From positions 806,001-870,000 of the forward strand of contig NZ_CP106798.1 of NCBI RefSeq assembly GCF_025642155.1: a DNA stretch of 64,000 bases. Reading direction: 5' to 3'. Below the pieces are notes generated by a model. It ran no database searches. It was not told where the DNA came from and saw only the letters and a list, made by a program, of their open reading frames with translations. Made by a program: the position numbers and the translations under genes. Position 1 is the stretch's first letter. Every line of letters starts with the position of its first letter. Origin of the DNA: Streptomyces sp. HUAS 15-9 (GTDB lineage Bacteria > Actinomycetota > Actinomycetes > Streptomycetales > Streptomycetaceae). Shown in pieces: positions 15,998 to 23,239 of the stretch.

Positions 15998-16302
15998 GAC
16001 GACCGGTCTTCCTCTCTGTCGGTGGAGCTCGATCAGGTGGTGGTCGTCGGTCGCGACTGCCGGCAGGTGTGGTTCAGCCGGGTCCACCGGCGTACGTCGA
16101 TGCCGCCGGCGGTACCGCAGTCGGCGACGTCGGCGACCTTCCGGGGGCCTCATATCCGAGATGTACACAATTGCAGACGTTCGATATCTCGAACTATGTA
16201 CGGAACTTCGACCAGATGCTAAGGGCGTGGCAACAACACGTCAATGGGTCGGGTGAGTCGAGTCGAGAATTGCGGCCGCCCGCCGGGCCGGACGACGCGG
16301 AA
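15998..16302. other. Intergenic region upstream of the GH43 gene
   Basis: A 305-bp gap between the DUF817 gene (upstream on the minus strand) and the GH43 gene. No gene seen. It is noticeably AT-richer at 16150-16240 than its surroundings and carries the operator-like palindrome listed separately, so it probably holds the GH43 promoter. Confidence 0.5.
16179..16194. promoter_or_regulatory. Operator-like inverted repeat upstream of GH43
   Basis: GTTCGA (16179-16184) and TCGAAC (16189-16194) are perfect arms around a 4-bp centre (TATC). The site lies about 180 bases before the arabinanase start on the minus strand in an AT-rich stretch. Sugar-responsive LacI or GntR regulators bind such sites. 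The regulator is unknown. Confidence 0.4.
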
Positions 16303-17103
16303 TCACGGGTGCCGCGCGATGGCCTGACGGGCCGGCTTGCCCGGCCAGTTGGCGCGGACGACGAAGGACACCGTGATCAGCAGCGCCCAGGAGACCCACT
16401 TCGACATCGACACCGGCTCCCAGCCGTGGAGTTGGTACGGATACCGCCAGGCGCCGAGGTACGTGGCCACGTTCTCCGCCAACCACAGGAAGAAGCCGGC
16501 CAGCGCGAAGGACAGGGCGAGCGGCATGCGGTGGCGCCGCTCGCCGACCGTGAAGTACATCCAGGTGCCCCACGTCGCGCACAGCAGAAGGCCGCCGAGG
16601 ACCCAGCGCAGGTCCGGCAGCCAGTGGTGCGTGAGGAAGTTGACGTACAGAAAGACGGCCACCACGGCGGTGACCCGGGCCCGATAGCCGGTGAACGACA
16701 GCTCCAGCAGCCGCCAGGTCCGGCAGCCGTAACTGCCGACGGCCGCGTACATGAACCCGCCGTACAGCGGCACTCCGGCCACCTTGGTCAGCGCGGGCTC
16801 GGGATAGCTCCACGCGCCCACATGCACCTTGACCAGTTCGAAGACGAGCCCCAGAACATGGCAGACGGCGATCACCGCGAGATCCCGGCGGGTCTCCCAG
16901 CCCAGCAGATGGCACACGACCGTGAGCAGCACGCCGTAGGCGAGAAGGAGGTCGTAGCGCGCCACGGGAAGCGGCGGCAGCATCCGGACCGCCGCCATAC
17001 CGCCGAACAGCGCGACCGCGAAGGCGCAGCAGCCGGCCTGCACCCAGCCGAACAGAGCGATCTGGCGGACGAGTGTCCCGGCCTGCTGCTTGATCTTGCG
17101 CAT
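16303..17103 (-). CDS. DUF817-family integral membrane protein
   Basis: A 266-residue protein with about eight transmembrane helices (for example WVQAGCCAFAVALFGGMAAV, LLLAYGVLLTVVCHLLG, VTAVVAVFLYVNFLTH, LALSFALAGFFLWLAENVATYLGAW). Conserved DUF817 features include AENVATYLGAWRYPYQ and the C-terminal SMSKWVSWALLITVSFV. No biochemical role is established. ATG 17103 gives a short basic N-terminus (MRKIKQQ), but no clear ribosome-binding site is visible before it. It runs in the same direction as the preceding MarR gene with an 85-bp gap. Confidence 0.83.
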   Translation of the reverse strand: MRKIKQQAGTLVRQIALFGWVQAGCCAFAVALFGGMAAVRMLPPLPVARYDLLLAYGVLLTVVCHLLGWETRRDLAVIAVCHVLGLVFELVKVHVGAWSYPEPALTKVAGVPLYGGFMYAAVGSYGCRTWRLLELSFTGYRARVTAVVAVFLYVNFLTHHWLPDLRWVLGGLLLCATWGTWMYFTVGERRHRMPLALSFALAGFFLWLAENVATYLGAWRYPYQLHGWEPVSMSKWVSWALLITVSFVVRANWPGKPARQAIARHP

Positions 17104-17188
17104 GGGCAGGAAGACGACTGTTCGAAGCCGATGGTTGCAGGCCTGTCGCGGGCTTGCCGGAGCCCCCACGACGAAGGGGCCGAGTCGT

Positions 17189-17719
17189 TCAGGCCGTATC
17201 CACCGGCGCACCGGCCTCCCGGCCGGACTCGTCCTCGACGGCGTACGCCAGGAAGTCGTCGACCATGCGATGGAACAGGGCGGCCAGCTGCCGCAGTTCC
17301 TCGGGCTTCCACTCGCCGAGGGCGAGCTGCATGCCGCGAGCTCCGGCGTCCCGGATCCGGTCGACGGCCCGGCGGCCCGCGTCGGTGAGCTGGATGCGCT
17401 GGGCGCGGCGGTCGTCGGGGTCGGGGATCCGGGTGACACAGCCGGACTTCTGCAACTGCTGCACGGTGCGGGTCACATGGGAGGCCTCGACACCCAGCCG
17501 CTGCGCCAGCTCCCCCGGCCGCAACGGGTCGGAGTCGGCGACCTGACGCAGCAGCGCCACCGCGGCCCGGTCCAGCGGCACACCGGCGAGCGCCATCAGT
17601 CGCTCGTGCTGCCGGGCCCGGGTGCTCAGATACGTGATGCGCGTGAGGGCACGTTCGATCTCGACGACTTCCGGGGAGGCGGCAGGGGCGACGGGCAGCG
17701 GTTCCGTGGGCATACCCAC
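17189..17719 (-). CDS. MarR-family transcriptional regulator
   Basis: A 176-residue winged-helix protein. The recognition region RPGELAQRLGVEASHVTRTVQQLQKSGCVTRIPDPDDRRAQRIQLTDAGRR shows the MarR wing signature DPDDRR. The start is GTG 17719, or ATG 17713 two codons later; no ribosome-binding site is obvious. A 17-bp motif 16 bp upstream recurs almost identically at 20511-20527, so it probably autoregulates and has a second target site about 2.8 kb away. Ligand unknown. Confidence 0.88.
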   Translation of the reverse strand: MGMPTEPLPVAPAASPEVVEIERALTRITYLSTRARQHERLMALAGVPLDRAAVALLRQVADSDPLRPGELAQRLGVEASHVTRTVQQLQKSGCVTRIPDPDDRRAQRIQLTDAGRRAVDRIRDAGARGMQLALGEWKPEELRQLAALFHRMVDDFLAYAVEDESGREAGAPVDTA

Positions 17720-17734
17720 CAGTTTACCATATCG

Positions 17735-17751
17735 TTGCGTAACTCAAGTAA
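17735..17751. promoter_or_regulatory. Putative MarR binding motif, copy 1
   Basis: TTGCGTAACTCAAGTAA lies 16 bp upstream of the marR start. It differs at one position from the copy at 20511-20527, and shares the ACTCAAGTAA core with the neighbouring palindrome at 20486-20496. Repetition of a 17-bp AT-rich motif in such GC-rich DNA is unlikely by chance. Confidence 0.55.
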
Positions 17752-17895
17752 ATGACCGCGCGGAGAAGATCCGTCCCCGGGGACGTCCCCCGCGTTCCAC
17801 GGGACGCGGGGACGGCATCCTGACGGTTCGTCACGGAAACGCTGGGTCTCGTGATCACGCTTCGTGGTCACGAGATCGACAGCCCGGAGGTTTCG

Positions 17896-18450
17896 ATGAT
17901 CCGACGGACCGTGAAGAGCGGCCTGCTGGCGACGATCGCGGTGCTCGCGCTCCTGCCCACGGCAGCCGGCGCCGCCGAGGCGGACCACGCCGTACCGCTC
18001 CCCGCGCCCAACGTCTCGACGCAGTACACCACCCCCTCGCTGCTGCCCGCTCCCGCCGCGCACCGGCAGGCCAAGCACCGCACGACGCACCACAAGTCCC
18101 GCCGCGCGCACCGCGTCACGCACCGTGTGCACCGCGTCCGCCACGCACACCGCACCACGCACCGCTGCACACACCGGGTCCGCCACGTGGTCCGCTCGGC
18201 CGGTCACCGCCACGGCCTCCCCGTCGTGGGGCGTGTGACCACGCACCGCCTCGCGCTGAACGTCCGCTCCGGCCCGGGCACCGGCTACCGCGTGGTCGGC
18301 CACCGGCACCCGAACCGGCTCGTGGCACTCACCTGCCGGACGAGCGGGTCCCGGGTGCACGGCAACCACACCTGGTACCGGCTCTCCCACCACAGGGGCT
18401 ATGTGTCCGCCCACTACGTCCGGGTCGGCACCGCCGCCCGCTGGTGCTGA
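17896..18450 (+). CDS. Secreted His/Arg-rich SH3-domain protein
   Basis: A 184-residue exported protein: signal peptide (MIRRTVKSGLLATIAVLALLPTAAGA), a roughly 65-residue linker made of repeated H-R/T-H-R/V steps, then a bacterial SH3 domain (TTHRLALNVRSGPGTGYRVVG to SAHYVRVG) ending in Cys. ATG 17896 has CCGGAGG 5 bases upstream. Bacterial SH3 domains bind peptidoglycan peptides. The His-rich linker could bind metal or anchor to anionic wall polymers (inference). A strong terminator follows. Confidence 0.85.
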   Translation: MIRRTVKSGLLATIAVLALLPTAAGAAEADHAVPLPAPNVSTQYTTPSLLPAPAAHRQAKHRTTHHKSRRAHRVTHRVHRVRHAHRTTHRCTHRVRHVVRSAGHRHGLPVVGRVTTHRLALNVRSGPGTGYRVVGHRHPNRLVALTCRTSGSRVHGNHTWYRLSHHRGYVSAHYVRVGTAARWC

Positions 18451-18481
18451 CCGCTTCGCCCCGTCGTACACGCTGACCCCG

Positions 18482-18518
18482 AGGCCTGTTCGGAAACCTC
18501 TCGTTCCCGAACAGGCCT
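18482..18518 (+). terminator. Terminator after the SH3-domain gene
   Basis: AGGCCTGTTCGG (18482-18493) and CCGAACAGGCCT (18507-18518) form a perfect 12-bp stem with a 13-nt loop, 31 bases after the stop codon. Confidence 0.85.
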
Positions 18519-18643
18519 TCGGCGTGTACGCACTTCACCCACCTCATACCTCACGACAGGTTGCACTTTCCCCTTCCCCGGGAAGCCATTGCGACAACAG
18601 GGGGCGAAACGCCCATAGCGTAACCGGAGTCGAGGAACGCACC

Positions 18644-19420
18644 ATGCGGCAGCCCGCAGAACCGACCACGCCGGACGAGCCGTTGATGGTGAGACTGCGC
18701 GAACTGAAGGACCGTACGGGGCTGAGCCTGGCGGCGCTGGCCGCCCGCACCCCGTACAGCAAGTCCGCCTGGCACCGCTATCTGACCGAGGGCAAGCGGC
18801 CACCCCGCTCGGCCGTGGAGGCGCTCGCCCGGATCGCCGGCGTCGACCCGGCCCCGGTGCTGGCCCTGTGGGAGGCTTCCGGCGAGCAGTCCGCGGGCAA
18901 CCCGTCCGACGAGGTCGGCCAGGAGCGCCCGGCGGGGCGCCGGATGCGGCGGCCGGCGGTGCTCGCCCTGCTGACGGTGACAGCCGCCGCCGCGGCCGCC
19001 CTCGCCCTGTCCGCCCGGCACAGCTCGCCGGGGCCGCAGGCCGTCGGGGCGGCCCCCCGCTGCCACGGGAGGTCCTGCCAGGGCCAGCTGCCCGACCCGT
19101 CGGCCTGCGCGCGCGACGCACAGACGAAGAGCACGGTCACCGACCCGGACTACGACGTCCGGCTGCGCTACTCGCCGGCCTGCGGCACCGCCTGGTCGGA
19201 GGTACGGGTGCACTCCCCGCACGCCCGGGAGATCACCGTACGCGCGGGCGAGAACACGCTCTCGGCCACGTATCCGGCCGAGGACTCCACCGGCTACACC
19301 AGTCCGATGCTCGCCGTGATGTCGCCGCGGGGCGTGGAGGCGTGCGCCGAGGTGGCGGGGCAACTGGCCTGCACGGGTCTGGACCCCGACGAACCCGCGG
19401 AGTCCGGCGAGCGGCCGTGA
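18644..19420 (+). CDS. Membrane-anchored HTH protein with DUF2690
   Basis: A 258-residue protein. An XRE-type helix-turn-helix occupies residues about 15-70 (RLRELKDRTGLSLAALAARTPYSKSAWHRYLTEGKRPP), one transmembrane helix about 105-127 (RRPAVLALLTVTAAAAAALALSA), and the outer part is a DUF2690 domain with conserved Cys pairs (CHGRSCQGQLPDPSACARDAQT, YSPACGTAWSEVRVH). This cytoplasmic HTH plus extracellular domain layout is common in Streptomyces and suggests a one-component transmembrane sensor-regulator (inference). CGGAGTCGAGGA lies before ATG 18644. No partner gene is adjacent, because the region downstream is decayed. Confidence 0.83.
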   Translation: MRQPAEPTTPDEPLMVRLRELKDRTGLSLAALAARTPYSKSAWHRYLTEGKRPPRSAVEALARIAGVDPAPVLALWEASGEQSAGNPSDEVGQERPAGRRMRRPAVLALLTVTAAAAAALALSARHSSPGPQAVGAAPRCHGRSCQGQLPDPSACARDAQTKSTVTDPDYDVRLRYSPACGTAWSEVRVHSPHAREITVRAGENTLSATYPAEDSTGYTSPMLAVMSPRGVEACAEVAGQLACTGLDPDEPAESGERP

Positions 19421-19464
19421 AACGCGCAGCGCCACACCCCCTGCGGAGCCCCGGCGCCGAGCGT

Positions 19465-19875
19465 TCACCCCACCCGGTACAGGTCGCTGAGCAACTCGAT
19501 CACCGCCTGCTGGGCGGGGTGCGGATCGTCCCGCCACCAGGCCAGTCGGACCGCGACCGGCTCGGCGTCGCGCACCGGCCGGTAGACGATGCCGGGCCGC
19601 GGGTACTGGTTCGCGGTGGACTCCGCCGTCACACCGATGGCACGACCCGCGGCGATCACGGTGAGCCAGTCGTCGACGTCGTGCGTCTCCTCTGTGACCG
19701 GGCGCGAGTCCGGGGGCCAGAGATCCGGCGTGGTGGTGCCGGTCCGGCGGTCCACGAGCAGGGTCCGGCCCGTCAGATCGGCGAGCCGGACCGTACGGCG
19801 CCGGGCCAGGGGGTCGTCGTTGGCCAGGGCGCACAGTCGGCGTTCTAGGCCGACGATGGCCGAGTCGATCCGGCG
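19465..19875 (-). pseudogene. LysR regulator remnant (effector domain only)
   Basis: The minus strand from about 19875 to 19465 encodes the last roughly 135 residues of a LysR-type effector-binding domain: DSAIVGLERRLCALANDDPLARRRTVRLADLTGRTLLVDRR to WLTVIAAGRAIGVTAESTANQYPRPGIVYRPV and a normal C-terminus. The DNA-binding half is missing. Immediately upstream, where it should be, the opposite strand carries the C-terminal half of an EamA transporter. A LysR gene divergent from an EamA exporter is a common pair, so one deletion appears to have removed both 5-prime halves and the shared promoter. Confidence 0.75.
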
Positions 19876-20446
19876 GTCGCCCAGCGGGCTCGCGGTGACC
19901 TTGGAGTTCCTCGGCCCGCTCGCCGTCGCGCTGTCCGCCTCGCGCCGCCGGCTGGACGCCGGGTGTGCGGTGCTGGCCGCAGCCGGGGTCGTCGTCCTGA
20001 TGCGCCCCCAGCCGTCCACCGACTACGTGGGCATGGGCCTCGGCCTGGTGGCCGCCTGCTGCTGGGCGTCGTACATCCTGCTCAACCGTGTCGTGGGCCG
20101 ACGCATCCCCGGGGCACAGGGCTCGGCGGCCGCCGCGGGGCTGTCCGCCCTGACCTTCCTGCCGATCGGTGCCGTCGTGGCCGTACGACACCCGCCCACG
20201 GCCGGAGCCGTGCTGTGCGCGGTCGCGGCCGGGATCCTCTCCTCGGCCGTGCCGTACCTCGCCGACCTCCTCACCCTGCGCAAGGTGCCCGCCCAGACGT
20301 TCGGGCTGTTCATGAGCGTCAATCCGGTGCTCGCGGCCGTGGTCGGCTGGGTCGTCCTCGGCCAGGGCCTGGGCCTGCCCGAGTGGGCGGGCATGGGGGC
20401 GGTCGTCGCGGCCAACGCGCTCAGCATCCTGACGACGCGCGAGTGA
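19876..20446 (+). pseudogene. EamA/DMT transporter remnant (C-terminal half)
   Basis: About 190 residues of a RhtA-like drug/metabolite transporter: PSGLAVTLEFLGPLAVALSASRRRLD, then five hydrophobic helices ending NPVLAAVVGWVVLGQGLGLPEWAGMGAVVAANALSIL. A full protein has ten helices in about 290 residues; the first four or five are absent, and there is no start codon or ribosome-binding site near 19876. It directly abuts the oppositely oriented LysR remnant, which marks the deletion point. Not expected to function. Confidence 0.78.
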
Positions 20447-20485
20447 CGAAGCGGTGCCGCAGCAGACCGCCGGGGGGTTCACTTG

Positions 20486-20496
20486 CTTGACTCAAG
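20486..20496. promoter_or_regulatory. CTTGACTCAAG palindrome
   Basis: A perfect 11-bp palindrome (CTTGA-C-TCAAG), followed by TAA so that it shares the ACTCAAGTAA core with the 17-bp motif 15 bp downstream. Together they look like a double regulator site preceding the SGNH hydrolase gene, or one left over from lost genes. Confidence 0.45.
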
Positions 20497-20510
20497 TAAC
20501 CTACATATGC

Positions 20511-20527
20511 TTGCCTAACTCAAGTAA
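20511..20527. promoter_or_regulatory. Putative MarR binding motif, copy 2
   Basis: TTGCCTAACTCAAGTAA matches 16 of 17 bases of the motif in front of the marR gene (17735-17751). It lies 172 bp before the SGNH hydrolase start and after the EamA remnant. The MarR protein probably acts here in trans. Confidence 0.5.
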
Positions 20528-20699
20528 GTCGCCCGGACCGGGGCCACCCTGAGCGGGGGTGGCCCCTCGCGCCGTACTCGTGGGGACGGGGACCGGTGCG
20601 GTCCCCGGGCCCGGCCGCCGGTTCAGTCCCCCCGTCCGGCACCGGCCCGGGGACATCTCCTTCTCCGTGTCGCCGAGACGGAAGAGACAGGACGCCTCC

Positions 20700-21743
20700 A
20701 TGAAGAACTCCGTACGAGCCGGGCTGGCCGGGGTGCTCGCCTGCGGCGTCATCGGCACCGCGATAGGCATCGTCCGGGACGACGGCGGCTCCGGTGACGA
20801 CTCCACCCCGTCGAAGGGCCCCTACGTCGCGCTCGGCGACTCCTACACCTCGGGCCCGAGGATTCCCGACCGGACCGGCACACCGGCCGGCTGCGAGCGG
20901 TCCGACCGCAACTACCCGACCCTGGTGGCCCGTCGACTCGGCCTCGACTCGGCCGACTTCGACGACGTGAGTTGCAGCGGCGCCACCATCGCCGACCTCT
21001 CGGCGGCCCAGTCCACGGACGACGGGGTCAACCCGCCCCAGCTGTCGGCCCTGTCCGCGCGGACCCGCCTGATCACCGTCGGGATCGGCGCCAACGACAT
21101 CGACTTCATCGGCCTGATCAAGCGGTGTGTGACTGCGGGGGCGGTCTACTTCGCCACCGGGAGCGGCACGGGCAGCGGCGGTGAGAACCTCCCGGGAGAC
21201 GCGCCCTGCCGCGCGCAGTACGTGTCCGGGGACACCGACGAGGTGCGGCAGAGGACCGAGACGGCAGAGCGGATGCTCTCGCGGACGCTGGGCGAAGTGA
21301 AGCGGCGCGCACCGCACGCCCGCGTCCACGTCGTCGCCTATCCGGCGATCCTGCCCGCCGACGGACACGGCTGCGGGCGCGAGATGGGCCTCGCGCCGGG
21401 CGACGTCACCTTCCTGCGCGAGAAGGAACAGCAGCTCAACGCCATGCTGCGGCGGCGGGCCGAGGCAGCCGGAGCGGGCTACGTGGACACCTACGAGCCC
21501 TCCGAGGGGCATGACGCCTGCTCAGCCTCCGCCACCCGCTGGATCGAACCCCTCGTCCCGGCCTCCCCCGCGGCCTCCGTCCACCCCAACGAACGCGGCG
21601 AGCGGGGCATGGCCGCAGCCGTCCTGGACGCCATGGGTGCTGTGGACGCCATGGGTACCTGGTTCGGCCTTCGTCCCTCTCCCAGCAGTTTCCGGAACAT
21701 CAGGGCTCATCAGAAAGTGAGAGTCACCCCATGGCCACGATGA
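20700..21743 (+). CDS. SGNH/GDSL-family secreted lipase or esterase
   Basis: A 347-residue protein with an N-terminal hydrophobic signal or anchor (SVRAGLAGVLACGVIGTAIGIV). SGNH blocks are present: block I ALGDSYTSG with nucleophile Ser48, the Gly in DVSCSGAT, block III GIGANDIDF with Asn, and block V SVHPNERGERGM with the catalytic His. Streptomyces SGNH lipases of this type hydrolyse acyl esters outside the cell. Six or more Cys suggest disulfides. The family usually ends soon after block V, but here the frame runs about 37 more residues and overlaps the first 13 bases of the alcohol dehydrogenase pseudogene, so the tail may be non-native. The promoter region holds a repeated MarR-like motif. 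Confidence 0.85.
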   Translation: MKNSVRAGLAGVLACGVIGTAIGIVRDDGGSGDDSTPSKGPYVALGDSYTSGPRIPDRTGTPAGCERSDRNYPTLVARRLGLDSADFDDVSCSGATIADLSAAQSTDDGVNPPQLSALSARTRLITVGIGANDIDFIGLIKRCVTAGAVYFATGSGTGSGGENLPGDAPCRAQYVSGDTDEVRQRTETAERMLSRTLGEVKRRAPHARVHVVAYPAILPADGHGCGREMGLAPGDVTFLREKEQQLNAMLRRRAEAAGAGYVDTYEPSEGHDACSASATRWIEPLVPASPAASVHPNERGERGMAAAVLDAMGAVDAMGTWFGLRPSPSSFRNIRAHQKVRVTPWPR

Positions 21744-22662
21744 AGTCCGTCCGGACCGATGGCGTCGGCAAGATCGACGTCGTGGATGTCGAGCGTCCCG
21801 GCCCGGGCCCGAAGGACGTGCTGATGAAGGTCCGCGCCTGCGGCATCTGCGGCACCGACGTCACCTTCCTGCACATCGGCGGCATACCGGCCCGCGCCCA
21901 CCTCGGCGGTGACCTGGTCCCCGTCGCCCTGGGCCACGAGCCGGCCGGCGAGATCGTCGAGGTGGGCCGATCGGTCTGGGCGCGGCGATCTGGCTGAAGC
22001 TGCGCGGAGTCGAGCACGTGGTGGTGGCCGACGTCGTCCCGGGGCGGCTGGAGAAGGCGCTGGCCGTGGGGGCGGACGCCGTCATCGACTCCGCCGAGGA
22101 GGACGTGACCGCACGCCTGGCGGAGCTGCACGGGCAGAGCGCCAACGCCCTGGGCCGGCCCCGGCCGGGCACCGACATCTACATCGACGCGGCCGGTGCG
22201 GCCGCCGTCTTCGACACCGTGGTCGCCAACGCCAAGTGGCACGCCAGGCTCGTCATGGTGGCGGTGCAGAAGGGGGCCGACATGGACCTCGGCGGCATGC
22301 TGCGCAGCGAGCTGACCCTCGTCGCCTCCCAGGGCTACCCGACGGTGATCTTCGAGGTGACCCCCGAACTCGTCGAGCATCACGAGCGCTTCGCGAAGCT
22401 CATCAGCCATCGCGTTCCGTTCGCGGAGGCGAGCGCGCCTTCGGGCTCGCGCTGACCCCGGGGGCCGCGGAGAAGGTCGTGGTTGTCCGGTCCCAGATAT
22501 CTGTAGGCACCGCGTACGCCCCGAGCAGCAGTGCCTACAGACGGGCGGGATGGTCGATGCGCGTCGCGGCAGCCCCGTACGCCGCTTGGCCTGCATGCCT
22601 ACAGAAGACTGGGACTGTCCACGGTTCGCGGGGACCGGACAGTGGTGACCTTCGAGGCGTAG
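21731..22662 (+). pseudogene. Zinc alcohol dehydrogenase, broken by three lesions
   Basis: The N-terminus is a normal medium-chain zinc dehydrogenase (CGICGTDVTF with catalytic Cys, ALGHEPAGEIVEVG). At about 21970 the frame jumps straight to the Rossmann motif GGPIGLGAAIWLKLRG, so roughly 100 codons are missing; a shared GGTGGG at the join suggests microhomology. At about 22429 one base is lost (FAE then GC instead of a codon, then ERAFGLALTPGAAEKVV). At 22484 a 158-bp inverted-repeat element is inserted. Removing that element and one GTGGT copy restores the in-frame end EKVVVTFEA followed by TAG at 22660-22662. The intact enzyme would oxidise an alcohol or polyol with NAD(P). Confidence 0.85.
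22484..22641. mobile_element. 158-bp MITE-like element with target duplication
   Basis: Perfect 11-bp terminal inverted repeats TGTCCGGTCCC (22484-22494) and GGGACCGGACA (22631-22641) are flanked on both sides by GTGGT (22479-22483 and 22642-22646), a 5-bp target duplication. In silico removal restores an open C-terminus of the interrupted dehydrogenase gene. Inside are TCTGTAGGCAC (22500-22510), its inverted copy GTGCCTACAGA (22531-22541) and a third partial copy at 22596-22605 that belongs to an approximately 64-bp internal duplication (GTACGCC ... TGCCTACAGA twice). It has no coding capacity, so it would need a transposase in trans. I cannot name the parent family. Confidence 0.75.
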
Positions 22663-22732
22663 GGGCGCGGGGCGTTGGAGAACGTGAGCCACGTGAAGCA
22701 GGCCGGACAATACCGGCGGCGTATCCTCGGCG

Positions 22733-23006
22733 CCGGACGCGGTCGTCCTGCCGCTGGTCGGCCGCCTCGCCGAACTGGACGCGGACGCCCAGAACGTGGC
22801 GCAGGAGGCGCTGACCGAGCTGCGGCACGTGATGCGCGGCATCCATTCGCCGATCCTCGTCGACCTCGGCTGGTCGGGGCGGTACGCGCCCTCGTCGCGA
22901 GCGGCGGCCTCGACGTCGCGCCCCGCGTGGACGGCCTGGCCGACGGCCACGAGGGGCCGAGGGCACCGGCGATTGTCGAGGCTGCCGCGTACTTCGTCGT
23001 GGCCGA
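22733..23006 (+). pseudogene. Histidine kinase fragment
   Basis: About 45 codons in one frame (VVLPLVGRLAELDADAQNVAQEALTELRHVMRGIHSPILVDLG) continue in another (LVGAVRALVASGGLDVAPRVDGLADG to AIVEAAAYFVVAE). This is the end of the dimerisation region and the start of the ATPase domain of a LiaS/DesK-type sensor kinase. One C is missing near 22870 (DLG-LVGAV). Sequence upstream of the H box and all nucleotide-binding boxes after FVVAE are absent. It is a dead fragment in the same decay zone as its neighbours. Confidence 0.7.
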
Positions 23007-23239
23007 ACTGCTCGGCTGCGGGGCCGGCGAAGTGGGCCACCTGCACAACGTCTGGCATCGCCCGTTGTCCGCCCGCAATCGTGCCCAACTCGTCGTGCGG
23101 GCCCATGAGTCGGGGTCGGCGCGGGCCACACCGCAGTTGGTCGCCACATGGCGGACGGTGTGCCTCACGCAGCGGCCGTTCAGGGGAACCGCTCCCGAAA
23201 GGGGCGTGGCCGCGCCGGGCGCGGTCGACATCTTCAGCC
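23007..23239. other. Unassigned sequence before the ligase gene
   Basis: About 230 bp between the kinase fragment and the DNA ligase start. Open frames exist on both strands but none has a ribosome-binding site, a start or a recognisable domain. It is probably further gene debris plus the ligase promoter. Confidence 0.45.
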
